This document shows, piece after piece, positions 54,264 through 63,998 of a stretch of 64,000 nt of DNA. The notes under the pieces were generated by a model. It saw only the letters and a list, made by a program, of their open reading frames with translations, made no database searches and was not told where the DNA came from. The stretch spans positions 186,001 to 250,000 of the forward strand of contig QNQO01005876.1 in assembly GCA_003290165.1 (NCBI GenBank), read 5' to 3'. Positions within the stretch are counted from its first letter, which is position 1, and each line of letters opens with the position of its first letter. Both the position numbers and the translations under genes were made by a program. This DNA is from Berberis thunbergii (lineage: Eukaryota > Streptophyta > Magnoliopsida > Ranunculales > Berberidaceae).

Positions 54264-55355
54264 TAGGGATGGCAGTGGGGCGGATTTTCACGGATATCCG
54301 CCCCACCCAATCCGTATAGGGCGAATTTGGATATTGCTAAACGGGTTTCGGGCCGGATACGGATATCCAAACAACATCCGTAGAATATTCGGGGCGGTTA
54401 CGGATTTGGCCATATCCGCCCCACGGATATCCGTTTAAGTATGAAATTTACATCAATACCCCTGGCCCTTTAAAAGGCAAAAAAAAACTACCCATAACCC
54501 ATTCGCTCTCAAACTCAAGAAGAGAAAAAAAAAAAAAAAACCCTTTTAGTGCAGTGTGTAAAAACCCTTTTAGAGGTGAAGTTTGGTGGCTTTTAGAGGG
54601 TTTTTATCATCTTAGAATGATGTAATCAAGATATACACAGTGCCATGTTAAGTTTGATCTGAAGATGCAAATCTGAAGAAGCTGAAGAAACAGATCCTTG
54701 GTTCGATCTGAAGAAGCTCTGAAGAAGCAAATCTGAATTGAAGAAGCTGATGTATCGCATTGGTTCGATTGTAGATCTGAAGAAGCTGAAGAAGCAAATC
54801 CTTGGTTCGATCTGAAGAAGATCTGAGATCTGAAAAAGCTGAAAAAGCAAATCTGAACTGAAGAAGCAGATCTGAAGAAGCTGATGTATCGCTTTGGTTC
54901 ATTCTTTCTTTCTGTAGATAGATCTGAAGAAGGAGATTTGAAGAAGCTTTGGTTTGGTTCAGTTCGTAGCCAGATCTGAAGAAACAGGTCGTTTTTTCTT
55001 TCTGTAGCCAAACAGATCTTTGCTTTGGTTCATTCGATCTTTGCTTTGGTTCGATCTTTTTCAGTTGATTTTGCATTATGTATGGTTATAAAATTGAAAT
55101 CAATGGTAGAATTGATCTCAGAAAATGGTTCGAGAATTGATATTTGGTTAGAAAATTGATCAATTATCAATTTGTAAATTAAATTCATTCAACATGTTTT
55201 TTAATAAATTAAATGGTTAATTGGGGTGGGGCGGGGATGGTTTTTAACAAAATATATAAACGGATATTCAAGGTGGATTCGGGTATCCGCAATCTCTGAC
55301 GGGGTGAGGATGGATTTGTCCAAATCCACCCCAATCCGCCCCGTTGCCATCCATA
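54264..55355. mobile_element. Non-autonomous hAT-like element 2
   Basis: Termini TAGGGATGGCA...TGCCATCCATA with an 8-bp duplication differing at one base (atcttgga at 54256-54263, gtcttgga at 55356-55363). GC-rich subterminal repeats (ggatatccgccccacc, ccaccccaatccgcccc) at both ends. The interior 54650-55010 has repeated gatctgaagaagctg units, as in element 1. No transposase. About 1.1 kb. Confidence 0.88.
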
Positions 55356-55363
55356 GTCTTGGA

Positions 55364-56916
55364 CTTGGACTTAGGCTTGGCTACATTGTGTACAAGCCCT
55401 ACATATTATAACAACTCCAGTTTTCATGATGCAGTGCCTCTTCAGACAAACTAAAAAATCAACATGATAGCGGCAATGACTGACGTTGTGCGCGTAAACA
55501 TCGTTGACTTTGTCGCTAATGTCGAATGCTTCCACCATTATGCTGCAACTCCGGCTTTCATGATTGAGTATTTCTTTAGACAAACCAAAAATTAATCACA
55601 GTTAGAAAAAGAAATCCTAGAAAATAAAATGAAAATTTTAGGGTTTTGAAAGAAATGACTGACCATTCCACCCTTCCCACTGTAGAACCCCAAGACTTTC
55701 CATAGCTTCTCTGCCATTTTGCACAGTAGAGCTTCTTCTGCTACCGCTGTTTGATCTTCTCTTCTCTCACTCTCTTTTTTCAAATAAAGCGGGAACAGAT
55801 ATTTATAAGGGTCGGATCTAAACTAATTTTTTTATGGGGGGAATTGGGCAGAATGGATGAACTGGAGACAGAGTTAGGTGAAAGAAAGGAGTGGTCTCTA
55901 GGGTTTATGCGCAGAGATGGAGGAAGGGAATGGTGGTGAAATTAGAGAGAGGGAAAGGATGGGGGAACAGGTTGTTGGTGATGGTTGGTGAATTGAGCGG
56001 AAAGGGAAGAAGAGGTGAAGGGTGGTTAGTGGTGGTGGGAGAGAGATCTCTACATTTGCCATTGTTGCTGGTGAGATATTACAGAAAGTGAGAGAAGGTT
56101 TGTGAGGAAGAAGGCTTGTGGTGAACGGAGATGGAGAAGATGGAGAAGACTTAATGGTTGAATCGATGGCAATAGGAATTGTATAAGTTGGGGGAGGGCA
56201 GTTTTGACAGTGCAAAAATGGACACATTTACGAATTCGACACTATTCATGCTACAATGAACTTTAATTCAGTTATAAAAGTAGATATCCAGGTTAATAGC
56301 TAGGGTGAATAATAAACATGACATGAAAATTTGGTCTTAACCAAAGAAACATCATGACTAATTAGGTGTGCAATTAAGGAATATTTTGCCATGGAATAGT
56401 ACAAAAGATAATTATATGGCTCAAATACAATAGCTGTAATCCTTTTTTTTTTTTTTAGCACAATAAAATTTACCTCTACGACTGTATAAAATAATTGAGT
56501 GTTTTGTTTGAACTTTATAGAGAAAAATATTTTTTTAATTCATATTGTACTTATAAATCTGAGTTTGTATGTCAAAGAGAAAGTTAAGCATTACGTACTA
56601 ATTATTTACTAAATAAAATGACTCATATTTCTACACCGCTTGGAAATGAAATATATGAATAAAAACTGTTGACACCGTTAAGAGACCAAACAGCCAATGT
56701 TTTCCAATAAATATCCATCACTGATATTTTATTTTATTTTCCAAAATTAGGATATGTTATATATTCTAGTAATATTCCATGCTTTCAACCCGAAGAAGAT
56801 GCAGATTGCGGATCAATAGCCGTTGGATTACTGTTAGTTTAATTAGGGGTTTCCGCGGTTGCTTTGCCTGCTATGCTATTAGTAGAGAGAGCGTAAGAGT
56901 ATTTTAAAAAAGTAAG
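55364..56916. other. Repeated exon-like pieces and purine-rich region
   Basis: On the minus strand 55605-55490 and 55450-55400 carry two further diverged copies of the piece seen at 53912-54010 (MVEAFDISDKV; tttgtctgaagaggcactgc before atgaaaactggagttg). 55783-55665 (minus) reads KMAEKLWKVLGFYSGKGGM up to a gtcagt donor and could be a first exon. I do not recognise the gene. 55850-56160 is purine-rich without identifiable protein. Confidence 0.35.
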
Positions 56917-57034
56917 TCTAGCCAATCATGTTTGCTACTCTTTTATTTTTTTACACTTTCTATATAAATGACGGAAGTGTAAAAAATATTAATATATTAA
57001 AATAAAACTTGACTAGCAAACATGATCAACTAGA
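56917..57034. mobile_element. Miniature inverted-repeat element, 118 bp
   Basis: Ends tctagccaatcatgtttgct and, inverted, agcaaacatgatcaactaga, giving about 25-bp imperfect terminal inverted repeats around a tiny AT-rich core. No target duplication resolved. Confidence 0.65.
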
Positions 57035-57511
57035 ATGGTTCATTTTAAAATAGTAGTGTGTATGTAGCTTGGGATTCCAAGAACAAGTATGCAAAAGCCA
57101 TGAATGCAGGAAGAATATGCCAACGCATGAAGGTGGTATGGGGTTATCAAATACTGAGTGTGCATGGAATCAGATGCCCAATACTGACCATTTTTATTTT
57201 ATTTTTAACTCAACTCATTTCTTTATTAGCTAAACAAAATGTCCTCTCATACAATATAATAATCCATATGGCTTGGCTATTTTATATGCAACGACTTTAG
57301 ACTAAATTACCAACCACCTCACTGAATGCAACAAGACGAAATCATCATTCAATGGTCAGAACCAACCAGTTTTCTTTCTTTAAATAATTGGGCAATATTA
57401 TCTCTTATCATATTCACCAAATATTTCTTTAAACTTAAGAAAACAAATTCATCGTGTAGTTGATTCAATCTTTCTATCTGATAAATGGTGGGAGAAGAAC
57501 AATTTGTAAGA
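57035..57511. other. Intergenic, no gene seen
   Basis: AT-rich flank of the copia B insertion. No recognisable coding text. Confidence 0.4.
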
Positions 57512-57516
57512 AGATT

Positions 57517-57786
57517 TGATAAGTTTAAGGTTAAATTGTGTTTTTTCATTCATTCATCAGCAATATGAATATTATAGTCAAAATACAATAGAAAACCACC
57601 ATATATTAGGAAATCTCCCAAACCAAGGAAACAAATCACTAGTCATCGAAAAGTTTCCTAACCCCATAAAATTTCTAACCCTATAAAACTTGCAACACAA
57701 TATGCTAAAATATATTTTCCTAACAATAGAATGTATTTCCTAATACTGAAAGATATTTTTCTAACAATAGGATGTATTTCCTAATA
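57517..57786 (-). repeat. 3' LTR of copia element B
   Basis: 270 bp. It contains a 17-bp segment (atttctaaccctataaa) not present in the partner. Confidence 0.93.
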
Positions 57787-57792
57787 CCCCCC

Positions 57793-58380
57793 TCAAGTTG
57801 GAGCATGAGGGTTAAGAATGCCCAACTTGCCAAGGAGATAATCGAACTGCGATTTGCCCAAAGACTTTGTGAAAATGTCTGCCAACTGATCAGTCGTCGG
57901 CACATAAGAAGGAGCAATAAGACCATCCTGAATGGCATCACGAACGAAGTGACAATCAACTTCAATATGCTTCGTACGTTCATGGAAGACGGGGTTTTGC
58001 GCAATGTATATGGCAGACTGACTATCACAAAAGAGGGGAACGGCCTTGGGATGAAGTACCCCTAAACTCAATAATAAACCTTTCAACCATTTCAACTCAC
58101 ACGTTATGGCGGCCATAGAGCGATATTCCGCCTCAGCCGAAGAACGAGAAATCTTATGTTGCTTTTTAGTTTTCCAAGCAATCGGAGAATGGCCCAAAAA
58201 CACCAACCACCCCGTCAGGGACCTCCGAGTAATAGGGCAAGCGACCCAATCAGAATCACACCAACCTTGCAAAGTCAAGTCACTATCCGAGCGCAGGAGA
58301 ATACCGTAACCCGGAGTACCTTTTAAATAGCGGACAACACGCAATGCAGCATCCCAATGCTCCTGTCGCGGTTGCTTCAT
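57793..58380 (-). CDS. Copia B RNase H
   Basis: Reads MKQPRQEHWDAALRVVRYLK, GWCDSDWVACPITRRSLTGW (catalytic D in CDSDWA), KISRSSAEAEYRSMAAITCE (catalytic E), VPLFCDSQSAIYIAQNPVFH (catalytic D) and HERTKHIEVDCHFVRDAIQD, then DQLADIFTKSLGKSQFDYLL. A complete copia RNase H, ending just before the polypurine tract. A single TAG (58383-58381, from a likely CAG Gln codon) cuts it from the RT frame. Conserved WKTKKQ precedes the SRSSAEAEY block. Confidence 0.95.
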   Translation of the reverse strand: MKQPRQEHWDAALRVVRYLKGTPGYGILLRSDSDLTLQGWCDSDWVACPITRRSLTGWLVFLGHSPIAWKTKKQHKISRSSAEAEYRSMAAITCELKWLKGLLLSLGVLHPKAVPLFCDSQSAIYIAQNPVFHERTKHIEVDCHFVRDAIQDGLIAPSYVPTTDQLADIFTKSLGKSQFDYLLGKLGILNPHAPT

Positions 58381-58383
58381 AAA

Positions 58384-59370
58384 CTAAGATAACACATGAA
58401 CCGAGTACGTCAAATCAGGACGTGTGACCGCCAAATAGACCAAACGCCCAACCAAAGGCCTATAAGACTCAGGATCCGAGAGAAGAGAACCTGTGGCACG
58501 CTCCAGTTGATGGTTTTGTTCGATCGGAGATATAGCAGGCTTCGAACCCAAGAGACCCACCTCCGAAATAATATCAAGTGCATATTTACGTTGACAAATA
58601 AACAACCCTGCAGAGCTGCGGGCAACCTCAATACCAAAGAAGTATTTAAGGACCCCGAGGTCCTTCATATGAAAACAGGAGCCAAGGTAGCTTTTAAACA
58701 GAGCCAAAGCAGCAGAATCATTCCCAGAGAGTATTAAATTATCAACATACACGAGCACATTAATTTGAACCGGCCCCTTCTTATAAGTAAAAAGGGAATA
58801 ATCAGAATAGGACTGTAAAAAATCATACCCTTTTAAAGCTGACACGAGCTTAGCAAACCAACATCTAGGAGCCTGTTTCAATCCATATAGAGATTTACGC
58901 AACCGACACACCAAACCATGTTCATCAGAGGTAAAGCCAGGAGGGAGTTTCATATAGACCTCCTCATCTAGATCCACGTGCAGGAAAACATTGTGTACAT
59001 CCATCTGATGCAACTCCCAATTTTTAGAAGCCGCAATTGCAAGGAATGCGCGAACAGTCGTCATTTTTGCCACTAGAGCGAATGTCTCGTCATAATCTAT
59101 CCCTTCAGTCTGATGATTACCGAAAACAACCAAACGAGCCTTCAATCTCTCAATACTAGCATCAGATTTGTACTTTATCTTATACAACCATTGACTACCA
59201 AGAGCCTTCTTCCCTGAAGGCAACTTTTTCATAGTCCACGTCACATTGTCTTCCAAGGCCCGCATCTCCGCTTGCATAGCGGCGCACCACCCTGCATCTT
59301 TTACAGCCTCCTTAAAAGATTGTGGCTCTCTTCCAGCTGTAATAGCTGCAATAAAATTTCGGTGTTTCAC
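58384..59370 (-). CDS. Copia B reverse transcriptase
   Basis: RVT_2 domain, open for 328 codons. It opens WCAAMQAEMRALEDNVTWTM, then KARLVVFGNHQTEGIDYDET, ELHQMDVHNVFLHVDLDEEV (first Asp), LRKSLYGLKQAPRCWFAKLV and KDLGVLKYFFGIEVARSSAG. The catalytic YVDD box reads YVDN (one G-to-A change), so this copy is catalytically dead even though the frame is open. The reading is in the same frame as RNase H apart from one stop. Confidence 0.94.
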   Translation of the reverse strand: MKHRNFIAAITAGREPQSFKEAVKDAGWCAAMQAEMRALEDNVTWTMKKLPSGKKALGSQWLYKIKYKSDASIERLKARLVVFGNHQTEGIDYDETFALVAKMTTVRAFLAIAASKNWELHQMDVHNVFLHVDLDEEVYMKLPPGFTSDEHGLVCRLRKSLYGLKQAPRCWFAKLVSALKGYDFLQSYSDYSLFTYKKGPVQINVLVYVDNLILSGNDSAALALFKSYLGSCFHMKDLGVLKYFFGIEVARSSAGLFICQRKYALDIISEVGLLGSKPAISPIEQNHQLERATGSLLSDPESYRPLVGRLVYLAVTRPDLTYSVHVLS

Positions 59371-59815
59371 AGAAAAACTGTAACAACTAACATAATGTGC
59401 TATAGGATAAGGTGTACCTGAGGGAGGTGAAGATGTAGAAGCAGGTGAAGCGGAGGATGGACTATTTTCTTCACCGTAGTGTGTGTAACAAAGTCACGTA
59501 GCTTAACCGAAGAATACTTTTCCCGAAAACCACGACCTAAATGCTCACTTGACGGAGCATCTCCCGACACTGCCCCCAATGAATCATCCGTATGAGAAGG
59601 CGTAGGCAACACCGGTGGTTGCGGTGCAGGGAGAACGGGCTGCAACGACGTGGCGGTGGGCTGTGGTATGGCTCGCAGCTGCTGGGCTGGAGCAAGCCTG
59701 GGTGTGAACGGTGTGGCGGCCTGTGGCGGCGGCTGCAGCTGTGTGGTGGCCTGCGGCTACGGGTCTGGAGCACCCCTAGGTGTGGGAGAGCGTACTGGCT
59801 GCACCTCCTCATCAT
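59371..59815 (-). pseudogene. Copia B integrase-RT linker
   Basis: Pro/Ser/His-rich low-complexity linker (reads PAPQPPVLPTPSHTDDSLGA in one frame) with a skewed G-rich + strand. It contains a shift relative to the RT. Linker length and composition vary widely in copia pol. Confidence 0.7.
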
Positions 59816-60158
59816 TTTCTAAAAAATTTGGAAGATCTACAGCCACTCTATCATGCAGATTACCATGAATGTCATTGCGAACAGCAAAATTAGTAGCCTC
59901 AACATCAATATATGGGAACACATTCTCATAAAACGTGACATCCCTGGACACAAAAAAATCTTGCTTGTCCAAATCAAACAAATACCAACCCTTCTTGCCA
60001 AACGGATATCCCACAAATACACATTTACGACTCCTACTGGCAAACTTATCACCCTTTGCCTTCTGATTATGGGCGAAGCACAGAGAACCGAAAAACACGC
60101 AATTCACCAAAGGAAGGCGGATCAGCAAACAAAACTTCATATGGAGTTTTATTGCCAA
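59757..60158 (-). CDS. Copia B integrase C-terminal segment
   Basis: Reads FGSLCFAHNQKAKGDKFASR, RKCVFVGYPFGKKGWYLFDL and FFVSRDVTFYENVFPYID, the standard post-core block of copia integrase (F-SR-VF-GY---KKGY---D-----SRDV-F-E--FP). Separated from the core by a one-base frameshift near 60090-60110. Confidence 0.92.
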   Translation of the reverse strand: MAIKLHMKFCLLIRLPLVNCVFFGSLCFAHNQKAKGDKFASRSRKCVFVGYPFGKKGWYLFDLDKQDFFVSRDVTFYENVFPYIDVEATNFAVRNDIHGNLHDRVAVDLPNFLENDEEVQPVRSPTPRGAPDP

Positions 60159-60546
60159 GAATACTAGAAGGTGTCCGATTGATTATATGAGCAGCGGCAA
60201 GGGCACATTTCCCCCAAAAATAAAGCGGTAAACCACCCTGAAATCGTAGTGCCCGAGCAACATTCAAAATGGGTTTATGTTTCCTTTCTACCCGGCCATT
60301 TTGTTGAGGAGTCCCCACACAAGAAGTTTGAAACAGAATTCCATTGACCAAAAAATAATCCTTAAGGCAATTAAATTCAGTACCATTATCACTACGAACA
60401 ATCTTCAATTTCTGAGAAAATTGTCTATCAATCATAGCTATAAAGGACATTAACATTTTAAAAACCTCCGTTTTATCAACTAACAGATAGATCCACACAG
60501 CGCGGGAGAAGTCATCCACTAATGTCAAAAAATATGAGCCCCACAA
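60067..60546 (-). CDS. Copia B integrase core
   Basis: Reads FLTLVDDFSRAVWIYLLVDK (first catalytic Asp), LKIVRSDNGTEFNCLKDYFL (second Asp), TPQQNGRVERKHKPILNVAR (Glu) and LPLYFWGKCALAAAHIINRT PSSILGNKTPYEVLF. All three catalytic acids are intact. A one-base shift near 60540 separates it from the zinc-binding part. Confidence 0.94.
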   Translation of the reverse strand: MWGSYFLTLVDDFSRAVWIYLLVDKTEVFKMLMSFIAMIDRQFSQKLKIVRSDNGTEFNCLKDYFLVNGILFQTSCVGTPQQNGRVERKHKPILNVARALRFQGGLPLYFWGKCALAAAHIINRTPSSILGNKTPYEVLFADPPSFGELRVFRFSVLRP

Positions 60547-61193
60547 GACGAGGGTGTATCATATGGCCCCCATAAATCACAATGTACTAACTCGAAAATT
60601 CGAGTAGATTTATTATCACTTAACTGAAAACTATCCCTAGAATGTTTAGCACGGTGACAAACTTCACATGCTTTATTCAAGTTACCACTAGAATTGCTGA
60701 AAAAAGGAAGCAACTTCACCACTTTCTCGGAAGGATGACCCAATCTGCGATGCCAAAGCTCCAAAGAAGTTGAAGGAGTAACTGAAACTGCTTGTACCTT
60801 TGTCTCCTCCCGTAAGTAGTATAGTCCATCCCTTCTGTCACCCGTTCCAATCACCTCCCTCGTGTGTCGGTCCTGGATAGCACACAAGTCTGAGTTAGTT
60901 ATGAATTCACAATTTATATCATCACTTAATTGTGAAGCCGAAATTAAATTACAATTTAATTTTGGAACATAAAGAACATGGTTAAGGATAATTTTGTCAG
61001 TAAGTTTAACAAGTCCTTCCTTCAAGGCAACAACACTCTGACCATCCGGGAGGCCAACAGAACAGGGAGTCACATTTCTTAAATCCGACAAATACGACAA
61101 ATCTCTCGTAACATGATTGGAGCACCCAGTGTCAATAATCCACTTACCGTTCAACCGATGAAGGAAAGGGTGAGGAGTGCCGAAAGCGGCCAT
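60525..61193 (-). CDS. Copia B protease and pre-integrase
   Basis: KWIIDTGCSNHVTRDLSYLS is the aspartic protease site (DTGCS, the canonical DSGA with TG). Downstream VLYVPKLNCNLISASQLSDD and GDRRDGLYYLREETK are typical. Zinc-binding region LWHRRLGHPSEKVVKLLPFF then CEVCHRAKHSRDSF, and FELVHCDLWGPYDTPSSCGA. It is in frame with gag, separated only by a TAG at 61202-61200. Confidence 0.94.
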   Translation of the reverse strand: MAAFGTPHPFLHRLNGKWIIDTGCSNHVTRDLSYLSDLRNVTPCSVGLPDGQSVVALKEGLVKLTDKIILNHVLYVPKLNCNLISASQLSDDINCEFITNSDLCAIQDRHTREVIGTGDRRDGLYYLREETKVQAVSVTPSTSLELWHRRLGHPSEKVVKLLPFFSNSSGNLNKACEVCHRAKHSRDSFQLSDNKSTRIFELVHCDLWGPYDTPSSCGAHIF

Positions 61194-61199
61194 GAAAGC

Positions 61200-62252
61200 C
61201 TACCATTGTTCGGCAGAAAAACCTGGTAGAGGTGCAGCCGACGAAGATCCTGACGGTGCGATCAGTGACTGGTCAGAAGTGGCCTTGTTGGCCTTGACGT
61301 GTCCGCGGTCACGTGCAGCAGCAAGTGGTGCAGCCCCCTTCGTCGCACTTTTAGCCCCATACTTCTCAATGAACCAATCTGGAGTGTCGTGCAGCTCAAA
61401 ACAAGTGGTGTCGTTATTACCCGTCTTGTGGCAGTGTGAGCAGACCATGGCAGCCCTCTCAGCTCGAGTAAGGTGTGGTTTGGAACGATTGTCCATACGT
61501 ACCTCAAAGCCCGCAACTTCAAATGCCTCGTCTTTAATGCATGATATCCCCCTAACTTTTTCCTCATGAGCTATTGTTTGGAAAGCTCTATTTAGTGATG
61601 GCAGGGGGTCTTGAGACAAGAGAGTAGAGCGCAGGGAGGCATAATATTCAGAAATCAAACCAAGCAAGAATTGATGCAATCGATCTCTCTCACGCCTTTC
61701 CGCATGTTGTTTACCTACACCACAAGTACACTTGCCACAGTTGCAAGCGATTAAGGGTTCGTGTTTATCTAATTCATCCCACAATATAGTCAGTTTGCTA
61801 AAATAAACCGCAATGGGCATAGTTTTGGTCTGCTCACAGCGATTTATGTCAGATTTTAGTTGTTGTATTCTTGGACCATTGACAAAACAAAATCTTTCAT
61901 GCAAATCATCCCACAATCGTTTTGCATCATCATAATTTGATAACAAAGATTTTACCTCCGAGTCGATCGTGCTCATGAGCCAAGAAACGAGCATGCAGTG
62001 AATTGTAATCCAATCATCCTTCGTGCAAGGGGGAACCAGGTCTTTAATGGAGCCATCAAGAAAACCAAATTTTCTGCGGGAAGTAAGAGCAACACGAATT
62101 GTGTGAGACCAATCATCAGAGTTGTCGAGTTTGAGGCGAATCGGAGTGATAAAATCAACAGGCCTATCTTGCGGCCCTAGAAAGAATGGTGAATTAGCCT
62201 CGATCTTTGGAGGCTGTGATGGAGGAGTTTCTCCACCAGCCATAGCAAACAA
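61200..62252 (-). CDS. Copia B gag (350 codons)
   Basis: Starts MFAMAGGETPPSQP. Core: DDWSHTIRVALTSRRKFGFL, VSWLMSTIDSEVKSLLSNYD, AKRLWDDLHERFCFVNGPRI, then MPIAVYFSKLTILWDELDKH with the Cys cluster CNCGKCTCGVGK found in this copia gag type, and FLLGLISEYYASLRSTLLSQ. C-terminal zinc knuckle CSHCHKTGNNDTTCFELH has Asn where His is usual (CX2CX3GHX4C form). ATG lies about 26 bp inside the PBS. Ends SAEQW then TAG, and the next codons continue straight into protease in the same frame. Confidence 0.95.
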   Translation of the reverse strand: MFAMAGGETPPSQPPKIEANSPFFLGPQDRPVDFITPIRLKLDNSDDWSHTIRVALTSRRKFGFLDGSIKDLVPPCTKDDWITIHCMLVSWLMSTIDSEVKSLLSNYDDAKRLWDDLHERFCFVNGPRIQQLKSDINRCEQTKTMPIAVYFSKLTILWDELDKHEPLIACNCGKCTCGVGKQHAERRERDRLHQFLLGLISEYYASLRSTLLSQDPLPSLNRAFQTIAHEEKVRGISCIKDEAFEVAGFEVRMDNRSKPHLTRAERAAMVCSHCHKTGNNDTTCFELHDTPDWFIEKYGAKSATKGAAPLAAARDRGHVKANKATSDQSLIAPSGSSSAAPLPGFSAEQW

Positions 62253-62290
62253 TCAAGATAGAAGAAAGTTTTAGGTAGGCTCTGATACCA

Positions 62291-62543
62291 TTATAAGTTT
62301 AAGGCCAAATTGTGTTCTTTCATTCATTCATCAGCAATATAAATATTGTAGTCAAAATACAATAGAAAACCACCATACACTAGGAAACCTCCCAAACCAA
62401 GGAAACAAATCACTAGCCATCGAAAAGTTTTCTAACCCCATAAAACTTGCAACACAATATGCTAAAATATATTTTCCTAACAATAGAATGTATTTCCTAA
62501 TACTGGAAGATATTTTCCTAACAATAGGATGTATTTCCTAATA
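62291..62543 (-). repeat. 5' LTR of copia element B
   Basis: 253 bp, directly followed (minus sense) by the tRNA-Met primer-binding site. On the + strand it runs TTATAAG...CCTAATA. Confidence 0.94.
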
Positions 62544-62548
62544 AGATT

Positions 62549-62896
62549 TAAATCACTAACTTCTTTTACTACTTCTATACAATTCAAAGGAGAAATGAAG
62601 GTACGAGCAGGGCCGGTAATGGATTCGATAAGAATCGGGATTCAATCCCATTCAAATTGATAAAAACATATTGGGGATAGGATTATTTTTTATTTCGAAG
62701 TCGAAATATATTAAGTTTGGATATAAAAGAAATTCTTCTTATTATTACTATTATCATCATCATTCCATAACCTTTTTTCAAATCAAATGCCGTCAGCATG
62801 GTTCAAATCTTGAACTTGTGATACCATCTCTCACAAGCTTATCAGCTGAGCTAGTATCCCATTGACAATAGTTATTGTTATGATTCTGAAACAAGT
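62549..62896. other. Intergenic, no gene seen
   Basis: Contains a short (TTA/TCA)n stretch near 62735-62765 and nothing recognisable. Confidence 0.4.
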
Positions 62897-63402
62897 TGAT
62901 GCATCCAAATCTGATTTCCTGTAATTCCGACCTACAAAACAAATGTCAGATTGTCAAAGACCACCTGTTTGGTGGCCGAAGGCACTCCGATATTTAAGTC
63001 AGTAACTCAGTTAAAATTGCATACTTTTGTTGAATGTTCCTTTTACCTTATATAGTGGTCGTTATTAATTATCCGCATGACTTAAGCATGTGATGCTTAA
63101 CAAGGGGAGACGTTCTCTGTAACAGTTTCCTCCTTTATGAAGATACGTCATTGGAGAAGTAACTTCATCAACGACTCTTTTTCTCTGTAACATTCGTTCG
63201 TTTTAAGGGTGAGTTTTGTTGGGCCTAAATTTGGACATTTGATTATAATTTGTTCTAACGAGCCCTTTTCGTGCTTTAAAGACTGGATCCGCCCTATTTT
63301 GGGTTTTGTGAGTCGGCCCGGAATTCAAATACTTGGTCTTCATGATAAGTGATTTTTGCCACGTGTATGGTCGTGATGATAGTCTTATTTGATGTATCAT
63401 CA
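62897..63402 (-). repeat. 3' LTR of a Tat-type element, copy at right edge
   Basis: TGATGCATCC...GATGTATCATCA, 506 bp, with the landmarks ggtggccgaaggcactccga and gaagatacgtcattgga-type text shared loosely with the other copies. On its right the complement of attatccctcacttagtt is a purine-rich tract, so this is a 3' LTR in minus sense with the element body extending to the right. It is more diverged and shorter than the other copies. Confidence 0.75.
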
Positions 63403-63722
63403 ATTATCCCTCACTTAGTTAGTAGGTATGCTGACGTGGCCACTAACTTTACGACGATTGGACTTTCGATTTCATCATTGCAGCGCATTTAATGTCGTTA
63501 ATAGTTGTTGCTACATTTGTTTCTCCAATGTCTCGTCTGCATGTTTGTCTTGGCGCGATTTTTGGGATTTCGTATAGCCATCATATCTCACACATATTCC
63601 CATAAGCGGTCTTTTCGCTATTCAACCCTATAAAAAAGGGAGGTGAGGGCTATATTTCTTTTTTTACGTTTTCTGCATTCTCATACCTTGATTTTTCTCT
63701 CCTCCGTTTTCGTTTCGTCACA

Positions 63723-63998
63723 ATGTCTGGCTTCAGGATTCTAAGTGGTAATGCGCTTGCTACTTGTGAAGCTTTCATTTTGCCAAATCAGGCAATGCAA
63801 GTGACTCTAGATAGTGTTCGTTGTGACTATTCATTGTCAGCCGAACTCAAAATCATCTTGCCTAAAGATAATGACAGTCTTTGTCCTTCGAGCGCCGACT
63901 ACATTCCACTGTACCTATAAAGTCTATTCAAAACTAATCCTGATAACTCAGCTATCATTACAAACAAACATGCCACAAAAGCTGTCAAATTTTATAGA
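63723..63998 (+). pseudogene. Start of antisense ORF of the right-edge Tat-type element
   Basis: About 320 bp past the LTR, as in the 29230 copy, a + frame starts MSGFRILSGNALATCEAFIL, runs 65 codons to a stop at 63918-63920 and may resume beyond. The position and strand fit the antisense Transposase_28-like ORF. The conserved domain itself would lie right of the window, so the assignment rests on context. Confidence 0.5.

Larger units (their letters stand above)
57517..62543 (-). mobile_element. Ty1/copia element B, relatively young
   Basis: LTRs 57517-57786 and 62291-62543 differ by about 12 substitutions, nearly all C/T or G/A, plus one 17-bp indel. Perfect target duplication agatt (57512-57516, 62544-62548). 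PBS TGGTATCAGAGCC on the minus strand (62290-62278). Polypurine tract CTTGAGGGGGG next to the 3' LTR (57797-57787). Gag, protease, integrase, RT and RNase H are all present in order with only two in-frame TAG codons and about two single-base frameshifts in the recognisable parts. LTR sense begins TATTAGG instead of the usual TG. Confidence 0.96.

Noticed and set aside
54607..55076. Minus-strand ORFs of 130-140 codons rich in Ser, Phe and Gln
   Set aside because: They are three frames of the gatctgaagaag repeat inside the second hAT-like element.
59592..59868. Gly/Trp/Cys-rich + ORFs opposite the copia linker
   Set aside because: They are antisense shadows of the Pro/His-rich integrase-RT linker.
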